DNA of 41,826 nt. It comes from Bacteroidales bacterium. GTDB lineage: Bacteria; Bacteroidota; Bacteroidia; Bacteroidales; Tenuifilaceae. Of this stretch, positions 33,101 through 40,545 are shown piece by piece (within the stretch, counting starts at the first letter, position 1; every line of letters starts with the position of its first letter). The translations under genes and the position numbers were made by a program. The notes beneath the pieces are model-generated. The model saw nothing but the letters and a program-made list of their open reading frames with translations. It searched no databases and was not told the origin of the DNA. The stretch spans positions 1-41,826 of the forward strand of contig JACABB010000032.1 of assembly GCA_013376985.1 (NCBI GenBank), written 5' to 3'.

Positions 33101-33801
33101 TCAATAAAGTTGAGTGGTATCCAACATTAACCACAACTTATAGCGTTCCTGTAAAGATTTACATTAAGTCAACAACCGCTACTACTATTACTGCTTCAAC
33201 ATGGGCAACAGCAATTTCAGGTGCTACATTAGTTTATAATGGAACTATGGCTGGAACAACTGCTAATACATGGATAGCATTCAGTCTATCTACAACATTT
33301 AGCTATACTGCTGGTTCAAATAACATATTGGTTCTTGTTGAGACTAATTATGGTACAACTGGCGCTGGTGCAAGTACTGGTCCAGCTTGTCAGTACACAT
33401 CTGCAACTAGCAAGCACATGTATATCAGAGCTGATAATACAGCACCAACAGGTACTGCAACTGTTTCAAGTTATCGCCCAAATATTAGACTCACATTCGC
33501 AAACAGAGGAGTAACTCCTCAAGTCAACGAGACTAGAGATATTACCAGTATTTCTGGAATTAGTGTATACCCAAATCCTACTGAAGGTGAATTTAAACTT
33601 CAAATTAATTCCGAGTACACAGGAGCAGTTCAAGTTACAATATATAACACTATTGGACAGATAATTAAAACCGTACCATTCAATAAATCAAACGTAAATG
33701 AAGAGAGACAAATAAGTCTAGCAAATCTACCTGCTGGTATTTACGTTGTTAACGTTAAAATGAATGGTGAAACTATGAATAGCCGAATTGTTCTGAAATA
33801 G
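30166..33801 (+). CDS. Gingipain-like C25 cysteine peptidase with Fn3 domains and T9SS sorting domain
   Basis: A 1211-aa secreted protease. The signal peptide is MKKIFTSCLIVMLYFSAIAQ. A propeptide-like N-terminal domain (residues ~20-230) precedes the C25 catalytic domain (KKMLIICYDSY, YLLIVGDNAQVP, DIFVGRFSAES). The catalytic pair is H437 in NYVGHGSE and C470 in SVACVVGNF, 33 residues apart as in RgpB. Next are a fibronectin III domain (TLTLSWTASTDNVGVTGYDVYKNG, ~595-670), a MAM/cleaved-adhesin-like domain (~685-830), a second Fn3-like domain (ATVTERGICYATTANP), a further beta domain, and a type A type IX sorting domain (ISVYPNPTEGEFKLQI...GIYVVNVKMNGETMNSRIVLK). It would be exported across the outer membrane and attached or released. 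It is monocistronic with a terminator. Confidence 0.93.
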   Translation: MKKIFTSCLIVMLYFSAIAQQTNWQYLGQQKKATAGFELVKSSQSEIVVKFSQSAYGLQSVNTAKGNAFVVLSYKGAQIQKKGAPDLGKNTQSVIVPDRDAMAIEVVNSKFTEVDNIDIAPSKGVISRSINPNDIPYEYGIEYQTNAFFPGDIATLGDPYIIRDFRGQTIIMQPYQYNPVTKKLRIYSEITVKVISTGKEGKNTLIRQKALTQLDSGFESIYSNHFLNFTASKYTPLSEASKKMLIICYDSYASAVQPLVTWKNSIGFTTTLVNYSTIGSAAALKTYVQNFYNTNGLTYLLIVGDNAQVPTSSTSAGDSDNNYGYTVGTDHYLDIFVGRFSAESAAQVTTQVNKTLYYERDMLSTATNLTKGVGIASNEGGSGGDNGESDEQHMNNIKTDLTNYGYTITDCYQNGGSASQLTSLINTGTGIINYVGHGSETSWASMVYTSTDVAALTNTNKYPFIISVACVVGNFKSTTCFAETWLRSTDASSNPVGAIAFCGSTINQSWASPMLAQDEMNDLLIANSYKSYGGMFVNGMFKMIDGYGTDGENMADTWTVFGDPSLYTRTPGHLNGPTASSDTQAPTAPTNLASSNVAQTTLTLSWTASTDNVGVTGYDVYKNGSFLATSTTTTYNVTGLTAGTSYSFYVKAKDAAGNASAASNTVNVTTLNPTSLTLPVTENFAASTLPTGWTTQNTGTGVTERWSMSNTANAGGAAYELMCTYQQVNPVTTRIITPPVNTVGVSSVTFSFKHMLNAYAAGVTLSLQTSNDKSTWTNTSWSVATTATDIAATTVSVPVTTNLNSNTTYFALVATGDLYQIDYWYVDNISITTGGSTTIPTVTTTAASSITSSSATSGGNVTADGGATVTERGICYATTANPTTANSKVTSGTGTGTFTANMTGLAANTLYYVRAYAINSNGTAYGTQVSFTTLTGGGGSTVIIGTGTATQGYPLSCYYGYERSASLYTVAEVGAAGIINKVEWYPTLTTTYSVPVKIYIKSTTATTITASTWATAISGATLVYNGTMAGTTANTWIAFSLSTTFSYTAGSNNILVLVETNYGTTGAGASTGPACQYTSATSKHMYIRADNTAPTGTATVSSYRPNIRLTFANRGVTPQVNETRDITSISGISVYPNPTEGEFKLQINSEYTGAVQVTIYNTIGQIIKTVPFNKSNVNEERQISLANLPAGIYVVNVKMNGETMNSRIVLK

Positions 33802-33852
33802 TTAATTCACTTCAGAAAGCAATCTTATAATAATAGATTGTAATATAGAAAT

Positions 33853-33890
33853 AAAGAGAGGTTGATGAAATATTCAACCTCTCGCTTTAT
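33853..33890 (+). terminator. Terminator after the C25 peptidase gene
   Basis: AGAGGTTGA (33857-33865) pairs with TCAACCTCT (33874-33882). The loop TGAAATAT is identical to that of the terminator at 34774-34809. Confidence 0.75.
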
Positions 33891-34241
33891 TTAACATCAA
33901 ATGAAAAAATCATTTACCCTTACTAAAATTGACTAGGTTGACATAAATTCAACACAATTTTCAAACTGCTAGTAATTATAATGGTCTTCACAATTCGGTT
34001 TGGAATAAACGCCAAATCTGGATATATCCAAACAGGCAACACCCTTTTGCATTAGTTGGACAAAAACACAACCTTTTCCCTATGAGGCTTAAAATAATGA
34101 AATATGAAATGTCCCTGTTGATAAAGAACACCAAACGCAATGATCAAAACATGGACATTCCATCTGAGCATATGTAATTTATATCATTCAACGAAAAATA
34201 AAAACCAATTCTACACTAATTGTTTATAAAGTTTTATACAG
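33891..34241. other. Intergenic region before the histidine phosphatase gene
   Basis: No gene was recognised. It contains copy B of the 61-nt element at 34106-34166 and is otherwise AT-rich. Confidence 0.5.
34106..34166 (+). repeat. 61-nt element, copy B
   Basis: It begins GAAATGTCC and ends ATGGACATTCCATCTG. AATGTCC (34108-34114) can pair with GGACATT (34153-34159). Same length as copy A, with compensatory changes in the stem. It also encodes a mini-ORF, ATG GAC ATT CCA TCT GAG CAT ATG TAA (34151-34177), parallel to that of copy A. Confidence 0.5.
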
Positions 34242-34745
34242 ATGAAAAATAAAAAATTTGGCTTATTAATAGCTGTCTTTGCAATTCTAACAATTATGAG
34301 TAGCTGTTCCACTACACGGTACTATATTGTTCGACATGCTGAGAAAAACAATTGTGATGATTGTGCCACATGCAATTTGTCTAATGCAGGAATCTTGAGG
34401 GCAATAGCATTACGTGATACGATGGTTAAAAAAAGTATCGATACAATTTTTACTTCGCAGTGTTTAAGAACTCAATTAACCGCGCAACCAACAGCAACTC
34501 AGCTGCACAAAACATTAAGTAAATACATTCAACTAAATTCATTTATTGAAAACCTTAAGGCTTTTGATAACAAAAACCTACTTATTGTAAGCCATAGCCC
34601 AGAGATTCCAATGATTGTAAGTGCTTTGTGTGGACAACAGATTACAGTGAATGAATTTAATAGGATGTTTATTGTAACAAAAACAAAATTTTTGGGCAAA
34701 ACAACCATCGCTTTCAAGGAAACAACTTACGGACAACCTAATTAA
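34242..34745 (+). CDS. Histidine phosphatase family lipoprotein
   Basis: A 167-aa exported protein. The signal with lipobox is MKNKKFGLLIAVFAILTIMSSC, predicting lipidation. The histidine phosphatase (phosphoglycerate mutase-like) motif is YYIVRHAEKNN (about residues 27-37), a second conserved block is SQCLRTQLTAQPTA, and the second catalytic His lies in LLIVSHSPEIPMIVSAL. The domain is at the short end for the family. Cys residues in NNCDDCATCNLSNAG are unusual next to the active site. The substrate is unknown. It is a single gene with its own terminator. Confidence 0.88.
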   Translation: MKNKKFGLLIAVFAILTIMSSCSTTRYYIVRHAEKNNCDDCATCNLSNAGILRAIALRDTMVKKSIDTIFTSQCLRTQLTAQPTATQLHKTLSKYIQLNSFIENLKAFDNKNLLIVSHSPEIPMIVSALCGQQITVNEFNRMFIVTKTKFLGKTTIAFKETTYGQPN

Positions 34746-34773
34746 AACAAACGGTTTAACGCTTTGGCTTAAT

Positions 34774-34810
34774 AAAAGAGAGGTTGATGAAATATTCAAC
34801 CTCTCTTTTA
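34774..34810. terminator. Bidirectional terminator, near-copy of the previous one
   Basis: A perfect 14-bp stem, AAAAGAGAGGTTGA (34774-34787) and TCAACCTCTCTTTT (34796-34809), with loop TGAAATAT. It lies between convergent genes and can serve both. Confidence 0.85.
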
Positions 34811-34839
34811 TTTGGCAAATAATAATCTACATTTATCTA

Positions 34840-37020
34840 CTAATTTTTCAACTCTATTTTGGCCTTATGTACTCCTGCAGGTAATTTAATGGTATAAATA
34901 CCTTCATTGCTGTATATATCGCAATTTGCTCTTTTAGAATCGATATAAATGGATTCTGGCTTCTTGTTAATACTAATGTAACAGGGAACATACTCTTCGC
35001 TATAGTCCAATTCAACTGAATTATCTGAAAACTTTGCTCCTTTCAGTTCACCAGAAATGCTAATAAGCTTGAGCCTATTAGAATCTTTAGCAGGTGTAAA
35101 AAACTCCAATTCATGCTTTCCCTCGGGAATAATAACATAATCGTCATCCATGGCATACCAATCGGATTTATCCATTTTTACCGAGATATTCTTGACCCCT
35201 AAATTAACCAAAACTGTGTAAGGGGTTGATACAACCCACTTGCCATCTAATTTTTCATCAATTCTCACATCACGGGCAAGAACGGTGTTGATATTTACAA
35301 AATCCCGAGGAAACAAGGCATCCTCAGAGTAGAATGCAGGTCTTGCATTATGTAAATCCATGTTATAGGTGATCTGGCGGATCTCTTCTCCCGATGGTTT
35401 CTCGGAAGGAAAACCACCATAGCCCTTTTCGTGACTACTCACAACATTGCAATCAAATATCAGCTTATTCTTTTCTTTAACCCTTTTTCGATATAGTTTA
35501 CCCATCATATCATACCGTTCGGGTGTTAGTCCCCAGCAACTCGATGGATCCTCCTCCTGTAAAACAATATCGTACTTTTTGCAGCATTTAAGGGTATTCT
35601 CTGTATCCTCACCTATATTATCCGATACCTCAGGTGTGATACTAACATCAATTACAGTAAGCATTACCTCAAAGTCCTTTTTTTGGAGTTTTATCTCGGA
35701 GAGATAATCAAGAAAATAAGTCTTAAGCTGGTAGCAAAGCTGTTTGCGATAATCGGCAAACTTGCGCCAATCGGCATTGCTGGTTCTCCAGTAATGCTGG
35801 CTTTTTGTATCGAAAAGGAGAACTGGATCAAACCCCGATTGCTTTTTAAAATCTTCCCTTACAATATCATTCATTGGTGTGAAATTCTCAGGAAGCTCAG
35901 GTCCAACGGGAGATGGTTCAAAGTACATCTCGGCAAAGTCAACTCCATCCCAATCATTATTTACAAGGAATTCTTTTAGCTCAGCAAAAACCTGTTTTCG
36001 GCAATCTGCATTGGCAAGATTCATTAAAAAACGCCAATCGATTTGAGCATCTTTCAGGTAAGCAGTCTTTTCCCTCCATTCTGGGTGATTGTTCCAGAAC
36101 TTCTCACTAATCATAGGTGTTTCGAGCCAGCAATAAACTAGAATCCCATTCTCATGGCAAACCTTAAGCAGATGCTTATAATCGTATTTATCGTCATAAT
36201 ACCAACCCGCAGCATATATCCTTTTTATTTTCAATGCCTTCCATTGCTTGGCAAGATTATCAATCTTGATGGTATCCAGATATCGCATACCAGGATCAAA
36301 GTACATCTCTACATGCCTCCGCTCTGCCAACCGTTTTAAACCAAAAACGTTTTCCAACGATTCTATTAGAAATGGAAATCTTGAATAACCCTTATCGGTA
36401 TTGGGATCGAAAAGGGTTGAATAGCAGATATATTTTCCCTTCCCAAAATTTCCGCTTACAACTATGGGCAATTTAGTGGAATCATCAATACAAAGAATTT
36501 CATGCTGTTTAGATGAATTATCTATTGGATTCACGGCCGATTGCTGTGTCCAATATAAAACATCACTTGGGTACTGCATGTCGCGAATTTTCGAAATAAC
36601 AATACTTTTTTGAAGTGTATGTACCCCCAATGCATCATTAATACCTGTTATACCATCGAATAGCAATTTTATCCCTGACTCCACTGCATTCTTAAGAACC
36701 TTTATCCCATCGGGTTTCAATTCCTTAGCCGATGCGTATGGCAGAATAGCAGCATCATAGTCCTTAATTTTATCGATTCCAAGACCTTCAACACTTACCT
36801 CTTTGTACCTAAAACCCGCTACATCAAGAGATTTTTTAAGCGATTTTAAATCATTCTTTTCTTCCTTTGAGAGTTTACTCGTATCAGATGGTTGAATAAA
36901 AGCTATTCTGTATATACGATTTATACCATCTACCCTGCTATTTATACCTGCATAGCCGCAGAATGAGAGTATTGTTGCAAAGGTAAAACCAATCAAAAAT
37001 TTTAGTCTAAAATTATCCAT
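34840..37020 (-). CDS. Secreted glycoside-hydrolase-like protein
   Basis: A 726-aa protein with an N-terminal signal (MDNFRLKFLIGFTFATILSFCGYAG). The start at 37020 follows a TATTTTTG box; an ATG at 37044 would lie in that box. Residues ~35-230 resemble a glutaminase/ThuA-like or trimerisation-type domain (YRIAFIQPSD, YDAAILPYASAKEL, GKGKYICYSTLFDP). A TIM-barrel glycosidase-like domain follows (HVEMYFDPGMRYLD, KRIYAAGWYYDDKYDY, GILVYCWLETPMISEKFW, DWDGVDFAEMYFEPSPVGP, FEVMLTVIDVSITPE, DIVLQEEDPSS), with acidic residues at strand ends as in glycosidases. A beta-rich domain of ~130 residues closes the protein. The GH family was not identified; a polysaccharide-degrading role is inference. Confidence 0.78.
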   Translation of the reverse strand: MDNFRLKFLIGFTFATILSFCGYAGINSRVDGINRIYRIAFIQPSDTSKLSKEEKNDLKSLKKSLDVAGFRYKEVSVEGLGIDKIKDYDAAILPYASAKELKPDGIKVLKNAVESGIKLLFDGITGINDALGVHTLQKSIVISKIRDMQYPSDVLYWTQQSAVNPIDNSSKQHEILCIDDSTKLPIVVSGNFGKGKYICYSTLFDPNTDKGYSRFPFLIESLENVFGLKRLAERRHVEMYFDPGMRYLDTIKIDNLAKQWKALKIKRIYAAGWYYDDKYDYKHLLKVCHENGILVYCWLETPMISEKFWNNHPEWREKTAYLKDAQIDWRFLMNLANADCRKQVFAELKEFLVNNDWDGVDFAEMYFEPSPVGPELPENFTPMNDIVREDFKKQSGFDPVLLFDTKSQHYWRTSNADWRKFADYRKQLCYQLKTYFLDYLSEIKLQKKDFEVMLTVIDVSITPEVSDNIGEDTENTLKCCKKYDIVLQEEDPSSCWGLTPERYDMMGKLYRKRVKEKNKLIFDCNVVSSHEKGYGGFPSEKPSGEEIRQITYNMDLHNARPAFYSEDALFPRDFVNINTVLARDVRIDEKLDGKWVVSTPYTVLVNLGVKNISVKMDKSDWYAMDDDYVIIPEGKHELEFFTPAKDSNRLKLISISGELKGAKFSDNSVELDYSEEYVPCYISINKKPESIYIDSKRANCDIYSNEGIYTIKLPAGVHKAKIELKN

Positions 37021-37041
37021 ACAGTAAGGTTTTTGATAACG

Positions 37042-37049
37042 CAAAAATA
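37042..37049 (-). promoter_or_regulatory. -7 box (TATTTTTG on the minus strand)
   Basis: On the minus strand this reads TATTTTTG (TAnnTTTG) and ends 21 nt before the ATG at 37020, which decides the start of the glycosidase-like gene. Confidence 0.55.
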
Positions 37050-37206
37050 CATTAGCTAATCAATATATTAAGGTTGATATAGTTAAGAAATGTTAGAATT
37101 TCAAAACTCTTTGCTTGGTTTCATTGCCCGTTTGTTTATTGAATCCCTCATAAAGTTACTTTTAGCAACAACTTAGATTGCTGATAATGAAAATACTACT
37201 TTTGAA

Positions 37207-37599
37207 TTATGCTAAAAATCGATGCTTAATCTCTTCCGAAGGCATCATGCAGCTCTCCTTTTTACCAAACAACCTATATCTTGATTTAGCAATTGCATTA
37301 TAAATTAAATTGCGTAGGAATCTTGGGATTGCAATTAGCGTAAAAAACGTCATCCAAAAGCCTTTTAAATCCTTTAAAGCATACAGTACCGCATCTGATC
37401 TAATAAAGCATTTATCATTCCTGATGTAAACAACAGAATCAACCTCCTCAAATTGAATATTAAAATGGCTCAGCAGATTTTTCCCCATCTCCGATTGGAT
37501 CGGTGCAAATTTAAAGAACCCTCGCGTATCCCGTCTAATGATGAATTGGACAAAATAGTTACAAAGATTACAAATCCCATCGAATAGAATAATGTTCAT
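37207..37599 (-). CDS. DCC-family thiol-disulfide oxidoreductase (DUF393)
   Basis: A 130-aa protein of the DCC/DUF393 family. The signature IILFDGICNLCNYFVQFIIRRD is at residues 3-24, with the CNLC redox motif. The rest of the family pattern follows (FKFAPIQSEMGKNLL, VVYIRNDKCFIRSDAVL, IPRFLRNLIYNAIAKSRYRLFGKKESC). It may sit at the membrane through the hydrophobic GFWMTFFTLIAIPRFL stretch. Physiological partners are unknown. It is a single gene transcribed away from the hydrolase/sigma operon. Confidence 0.9.
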   Translation of the reverse strand: MNIILFDGICNLCNYFVQFIIRRDTRGFFKFAPIQSEMGKNLLSHFNIQFEEVDSVVYIRNDKCFIRSDAVLYALKDLKGFWMTFFTLIAIPRFLRNLIYNAIAKSRYRLFGKKESCMMPSEEIKHRFLA

Positions 37600-37858
37600 T
37601 TTTTTGAGTACTTGTTTATGGTTGAAACAAAAATAGAGAGGTGTTGTTAATGCAATCTATTAAAATGTTCGCCATAAAAGCAAGAAAACGGCGTTTCAAA
37701 ATGACTTTTAAGCCATTCCTTCTCTATGTTCTCACTCTTTTTTTCTCTGCATTAAATTTCTTCTTATTTTAGAGGAATCTAAATTAGGTAAAAAAACCTT
37801 TTATACTGTAATAAAACATCTAAGTAAAATACTAAATGGTAAAATAAACATTAAGGAA

Positions 37859-38704
37859 ATGAAAAAACTAATTATTACCCTACTGGTTGCCGTTAGCACA
37901 ATTGCTACTCAGGCTTATAACACTATTAGTGTAGAACGTTTTGGAAAAGGTTCACCAATAATAATTATCCCAGGTTTGGGAGGTACCGGGGTATGGAACA
38001 GTGCTGTTAAAACTCTCTCCACAGGCAATACATGCTATGTGGTTTCAATCAAAGGAATTGCTGGCGATAAGAACCCCAACGATCCCAATTTTGCTGATGT
38101 TCAGAAAGATATTCTAGACTACATTCAAAAAGAGAAAATATCAAATCCAATAATTATGGGGCATAGCCTTGGCGGTGTTATTGCGGAACAGATGGTAATA
38201 AGCAACCCTACAACCTTTAAAAAACTTATTCTGGTTGACTCGTACCCATTCTCAATGGCAATTTTTAATCCTACTTTTACTTCAGAAATTGGCATTATAC
38301 AAGCCGAAACGTTTAAAAATCAACTGTCTATTCTTCCAGATCAAAAATATTTAGCCATGTGGGCTCAAAAAACAAAAGATATGGCAACTGATTCTACAGT
38401 CCAGAAAATGGTGTATAACTCTATTATCAATTCCGAGAGGAAATACATCATAGAAGCTCAAAAATTAGTGCTAACAAACGATTTAAGGGAAGGAATAAAA
38501 GAGGTTAAATGCCCGATTATGGTTTTATGCTCATCATATGTATTTAAAAAAATGGGGTTAACTGATGATATTATTAAACAAAGAGTTAATGATCAATTTA
38601 AGGATATCAAAGATTGTAAAATCTTAATTAACGATAATGCAAAACATTTCATAATGCAAGATTCCAAGGATTGGTTTATTGAGAATCTTAAAAAATTCAT
38701 TTAA
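37859..38704 (+). CDS. Exported alpha/beta hydrolase
   Basis: A 281-aa protein with a signal peptide (MKKLIITLLVAVSTIATQAYN). The alpha/beta hydrolase fold shows the oxyanion segment IIIIPGLGGTGVWNSAV, the nucleophile elbow GHSLGG with S103, and the likely catalytic His in NDNAKHFIMQDSKDW near the C-terminus. A probable esterase, lipase-like or peptidase activity is all that can be said. The ECF sigma gene starts 4 bp after its stop, an odd pairing that suggests co-regulation. Confidence 0.88.
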   Translation: MKKLIITLLVAVSTIATQAYNTISVERFGKGSPIIIIPGLGGTGVWNSAVKTLSTGNTCYVVSIKGIAGDKNPNDPNFADVQKDILDYIQKEKISNPIIMGHSLGGVIAEQMVISNPTTFKKLILVDSYPFSMAIFNPTFTSEIGIIQAETFKNQLSILPDQKYLAMWAQKTKDMATDSTVQKMVYNSIINSERKYIIEAQKLVLTNDLREGIKEVKCPIMVLCSSYVFKKMGLTDDIIKQRVNDQFKDIKDCKILINDNAKHFIMQDSKDWFIENLKKFI

Positions 38705-38708
38705 CACG

Positions 38709-39224
38709 ATGGATTTAAACGAAAAAGAGAGGCTTTTCTCCGATATCTACAAATCTTTTAGGGGTAAAATATACCGTATATGCTATGGGTATATCTATGA
38801 AAAAGAGCAGGTTGATGACCTATTTCAGGAGATAATGATTAATATCTGGAATAGTATCGATAGGTTTAGGGGCGAATCGCAGATTGGAACTTGGATTTAT
38901 AAGGTTGCCGTGAATACGGCACTTATACACAACAAAAAAACAAAAACCTATCAAAGAGTAAAAGTTTCTCTTTACGAGTCAAATTCAGCTGATAGCACGG
39001 AATCCGAAGATTACAGAGCCAAAGAAGAACAACTGAACAAGCTTGCCCTCTGTATCTCAAAGCTCGATAAGGAGGATAGGCTAATAATAACAATGATACT
39101 TGAGGATCTATCGTACGAACAGGTTTCGGAGATTGTGGGAATATCACCTAACTATGTTGGAGTTAAGGTAAATAGAATTAAGAAAAGACTTTTTGCAATG
39201 CTAAACGAGAGTAACCATGAATGA
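38709..39224 (+). CDS. ECF-type RNA polymerase sigma factor
   Basis: A 171-aa sigma-70 family factor of the extracytoplasmic-function type. The ATG at 38709 (MDLNEKERLFSDIYK) is chosen over an in-frame upstream start at 38679 inside the hydrolase gene. Region 2 includes GKIYRICYGYIYEKEQVDDLFQEIMINIWNS and FRGESQIGTWIYKVAVNTAL. Region 4 is LDKEDRLIITMILEDLSYEQVSEIVGISPNYVGVKVNRIKKRL. It overlaps the next gene by 8 bp. That gene encodes a membrane protein likely to control it. Confidence 0.93.
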   Translation: MDLNEKERLFSDIYKSFRGKIYRICYGYIYEKEQVDDLFQEIMINIWNSIDRFRGESQIGTWIYKVAVNTALIHNKKTKTYQRVKVSLYESNSADSTESEDYRAKEEQLNKLALCISKLDKEDRLIITMILEDLSYEQVSEIVGISPNYVGVKVNRIKKRLFAMLNESNHE

Positions 39225-39831
39225 TATAGCCGAACTTCAAAAAATATGGATGACGAAGGGTGACGAAGCAGCAAACGGTACAAAGGAACCCGTTCCTGAT
39301 TCTATTATGAACAAGTTAAAATCGTTAGAAACCTATCAGAACCGAATTAACAGAATTAAAATAGTAGTAATTACGGTTCTTCTGCTATCATTGCTCCTAA
39401 TACTAGCGTCTGCAAAAGTCTATTCAACATATAAATTATTGGGGTTTGGTGTGATTTTGGCTAGCGTTGCAATATTTATGATCTACTACCTTAAAAATCA
39501 ATTCAAAACCTCAAAGTTGGACTTTACATCAGGAAGCATCAATTTTACTGAAAGTACATTAAAGGCACTACAGAATCAAAATGCAATTTTTAAAGTCCCA
39601 TTTATTATCTTCTTTATATCGATAGTTTCTGGGTTAAATCTCTCAATTTATGGAGGCTCAGCAGATCTCACCACCGATGAGATGATAACGCTCTACCTGT
39701 TCAATAATATATTCGTTATTGCATGTGGCATTATTGGGTATAGAATTCGTTTATGGAGAATAAAAAAGGAGGTTACACCGCTAATTGATGAACTTACAAA
39801 AGTAAAAGAAAGTTTGGGTTCGGAGAGATAA
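39217..39831 (+). CDS. Membrane protein, probable anti-sigma partner
   Basis: A 204-aa protein with a soluble N-terminus (MNDIAELQKIWMTKGDEAANG, ~50 residues) and four likely membrane helices in two pairs (IVVITVLLLSLLLILASAKV; LLGFGVILASVAIFMIYYL; VPFIIFFISIVSGLNLSIY; LFNNIFVIACGIIGYRI), ending in a charged tail. It overlaps the sigma gene by 8 bp, the usual arrangement of an ECF factor with its anti-sigma factor. The N-terminal part is short and lacks a recognisable zinc-finger ZAS motif, so the anti-sigma role rests on position. Confidence 0.75.
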   Translation: MNDIAELQKIWMTKGDEAANGTKEPVPDSIMNKLKSLETYQNRINRIKIVVITVLLLSLLLILASAKVYSTYKLLGFGVILASVAIFMIYYLKNQFKTSKLDFTSGSINFTESTLKALQNQNAIFKVPFIIFFISIVSGLNLSIYGGSADLTTDEMITLYLFNNIFVIACGIIGYRIRLWRIKKEVTPLIDELTKVKESLGSER

Positions 39832-40545
39832 AATCTGCAATTATAATCACCAACAACAGAAGAGAGATATTGGTATATTTCAAACACTGTAAGAATTTTG
39901 AACATTGACAGTTGGGATGCCAAAATTCAAGTTTTTTCATTTTTTTTATCATCCTTAAAAAGTTCCGGAGAAACGAAATATTTGTAGAAAATAAATAATG
40001 CCAAATTTTAAGCTCCGTAGGAGCAACATATAATACCAATCTTAAATTCAAAATAGTCAATTTTTTTGAATTTATTAGATTGGCAAATGCCGATGAATAA
40101 ACATGTTTAGTCCATGAGGCGAAGCCGAAATTGGACTATTACATATTTCCAATCGGTATAATGCATTGATTTATATTTTGCTCCTGTGGAGCTTAAATAC
40201 ATAATGTGATTTTTTCTACAAATATTATGCAACTACGTTGCTAGAAAAAAATGAATATTTTTTAAATATGTTATAATTTTTAACACCCCACCTAGCAACG
40301 TTATATATATGGCTAAGGTAAATATTATAGATTAAATCTTTGTACTGTTTTTTTGGTAACAATTCCGATCTTTTAAAAAGTTCGGAACTATAGGGTTTAA
40401 TTTAACCTTTGCGCCCTTTTGTCCTTAATCTCTGCGACCTTGGGGGTTAAATTTCCCAATTCCACATTAAAATTCCACCATTATTGTTTACATTGCCTAG
40501 TACCTTTTTAAATGGAAATTACATTAACCATACTACCCGAGCACC
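39832..40545. other. 714-bp intergenic region with palindromic elements
   Basis: No credible gene is present. It holds the MITE-like element at 39977-40226, a second inverted pair ACGTTGCTAG/CTAGCAACGT (40235-40244 and 40292-40301), and a tract at about 40405-40455 (CTTTGCGCCCTTTTGTCC..., CTGCGACCTTGGGGG) of a type I recall as a recurrent intergenic sequence in Bacteroidota. Confidence 0.6.
39977..40226. mobile_element. MITE-like element with 15-bp perfect terminal inverted repeats
   Basis: AATATTTGTAGAAAA (39977-39991) and TTTTCTACAAATATT (40212-40226) are perfect inverted repeats. Nested arms TTTAAGCTCCGTAGGAGCAA (40007-40026) and TTGCTCCTGTGGAGCTTAAA (40178-40197) match at 18 of 20, and each contains its own GCTCC/GGAGC hairpin. 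The 250-bp element has no coding capacity. A target-site duplication was not seen. Confidence 0.7.
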
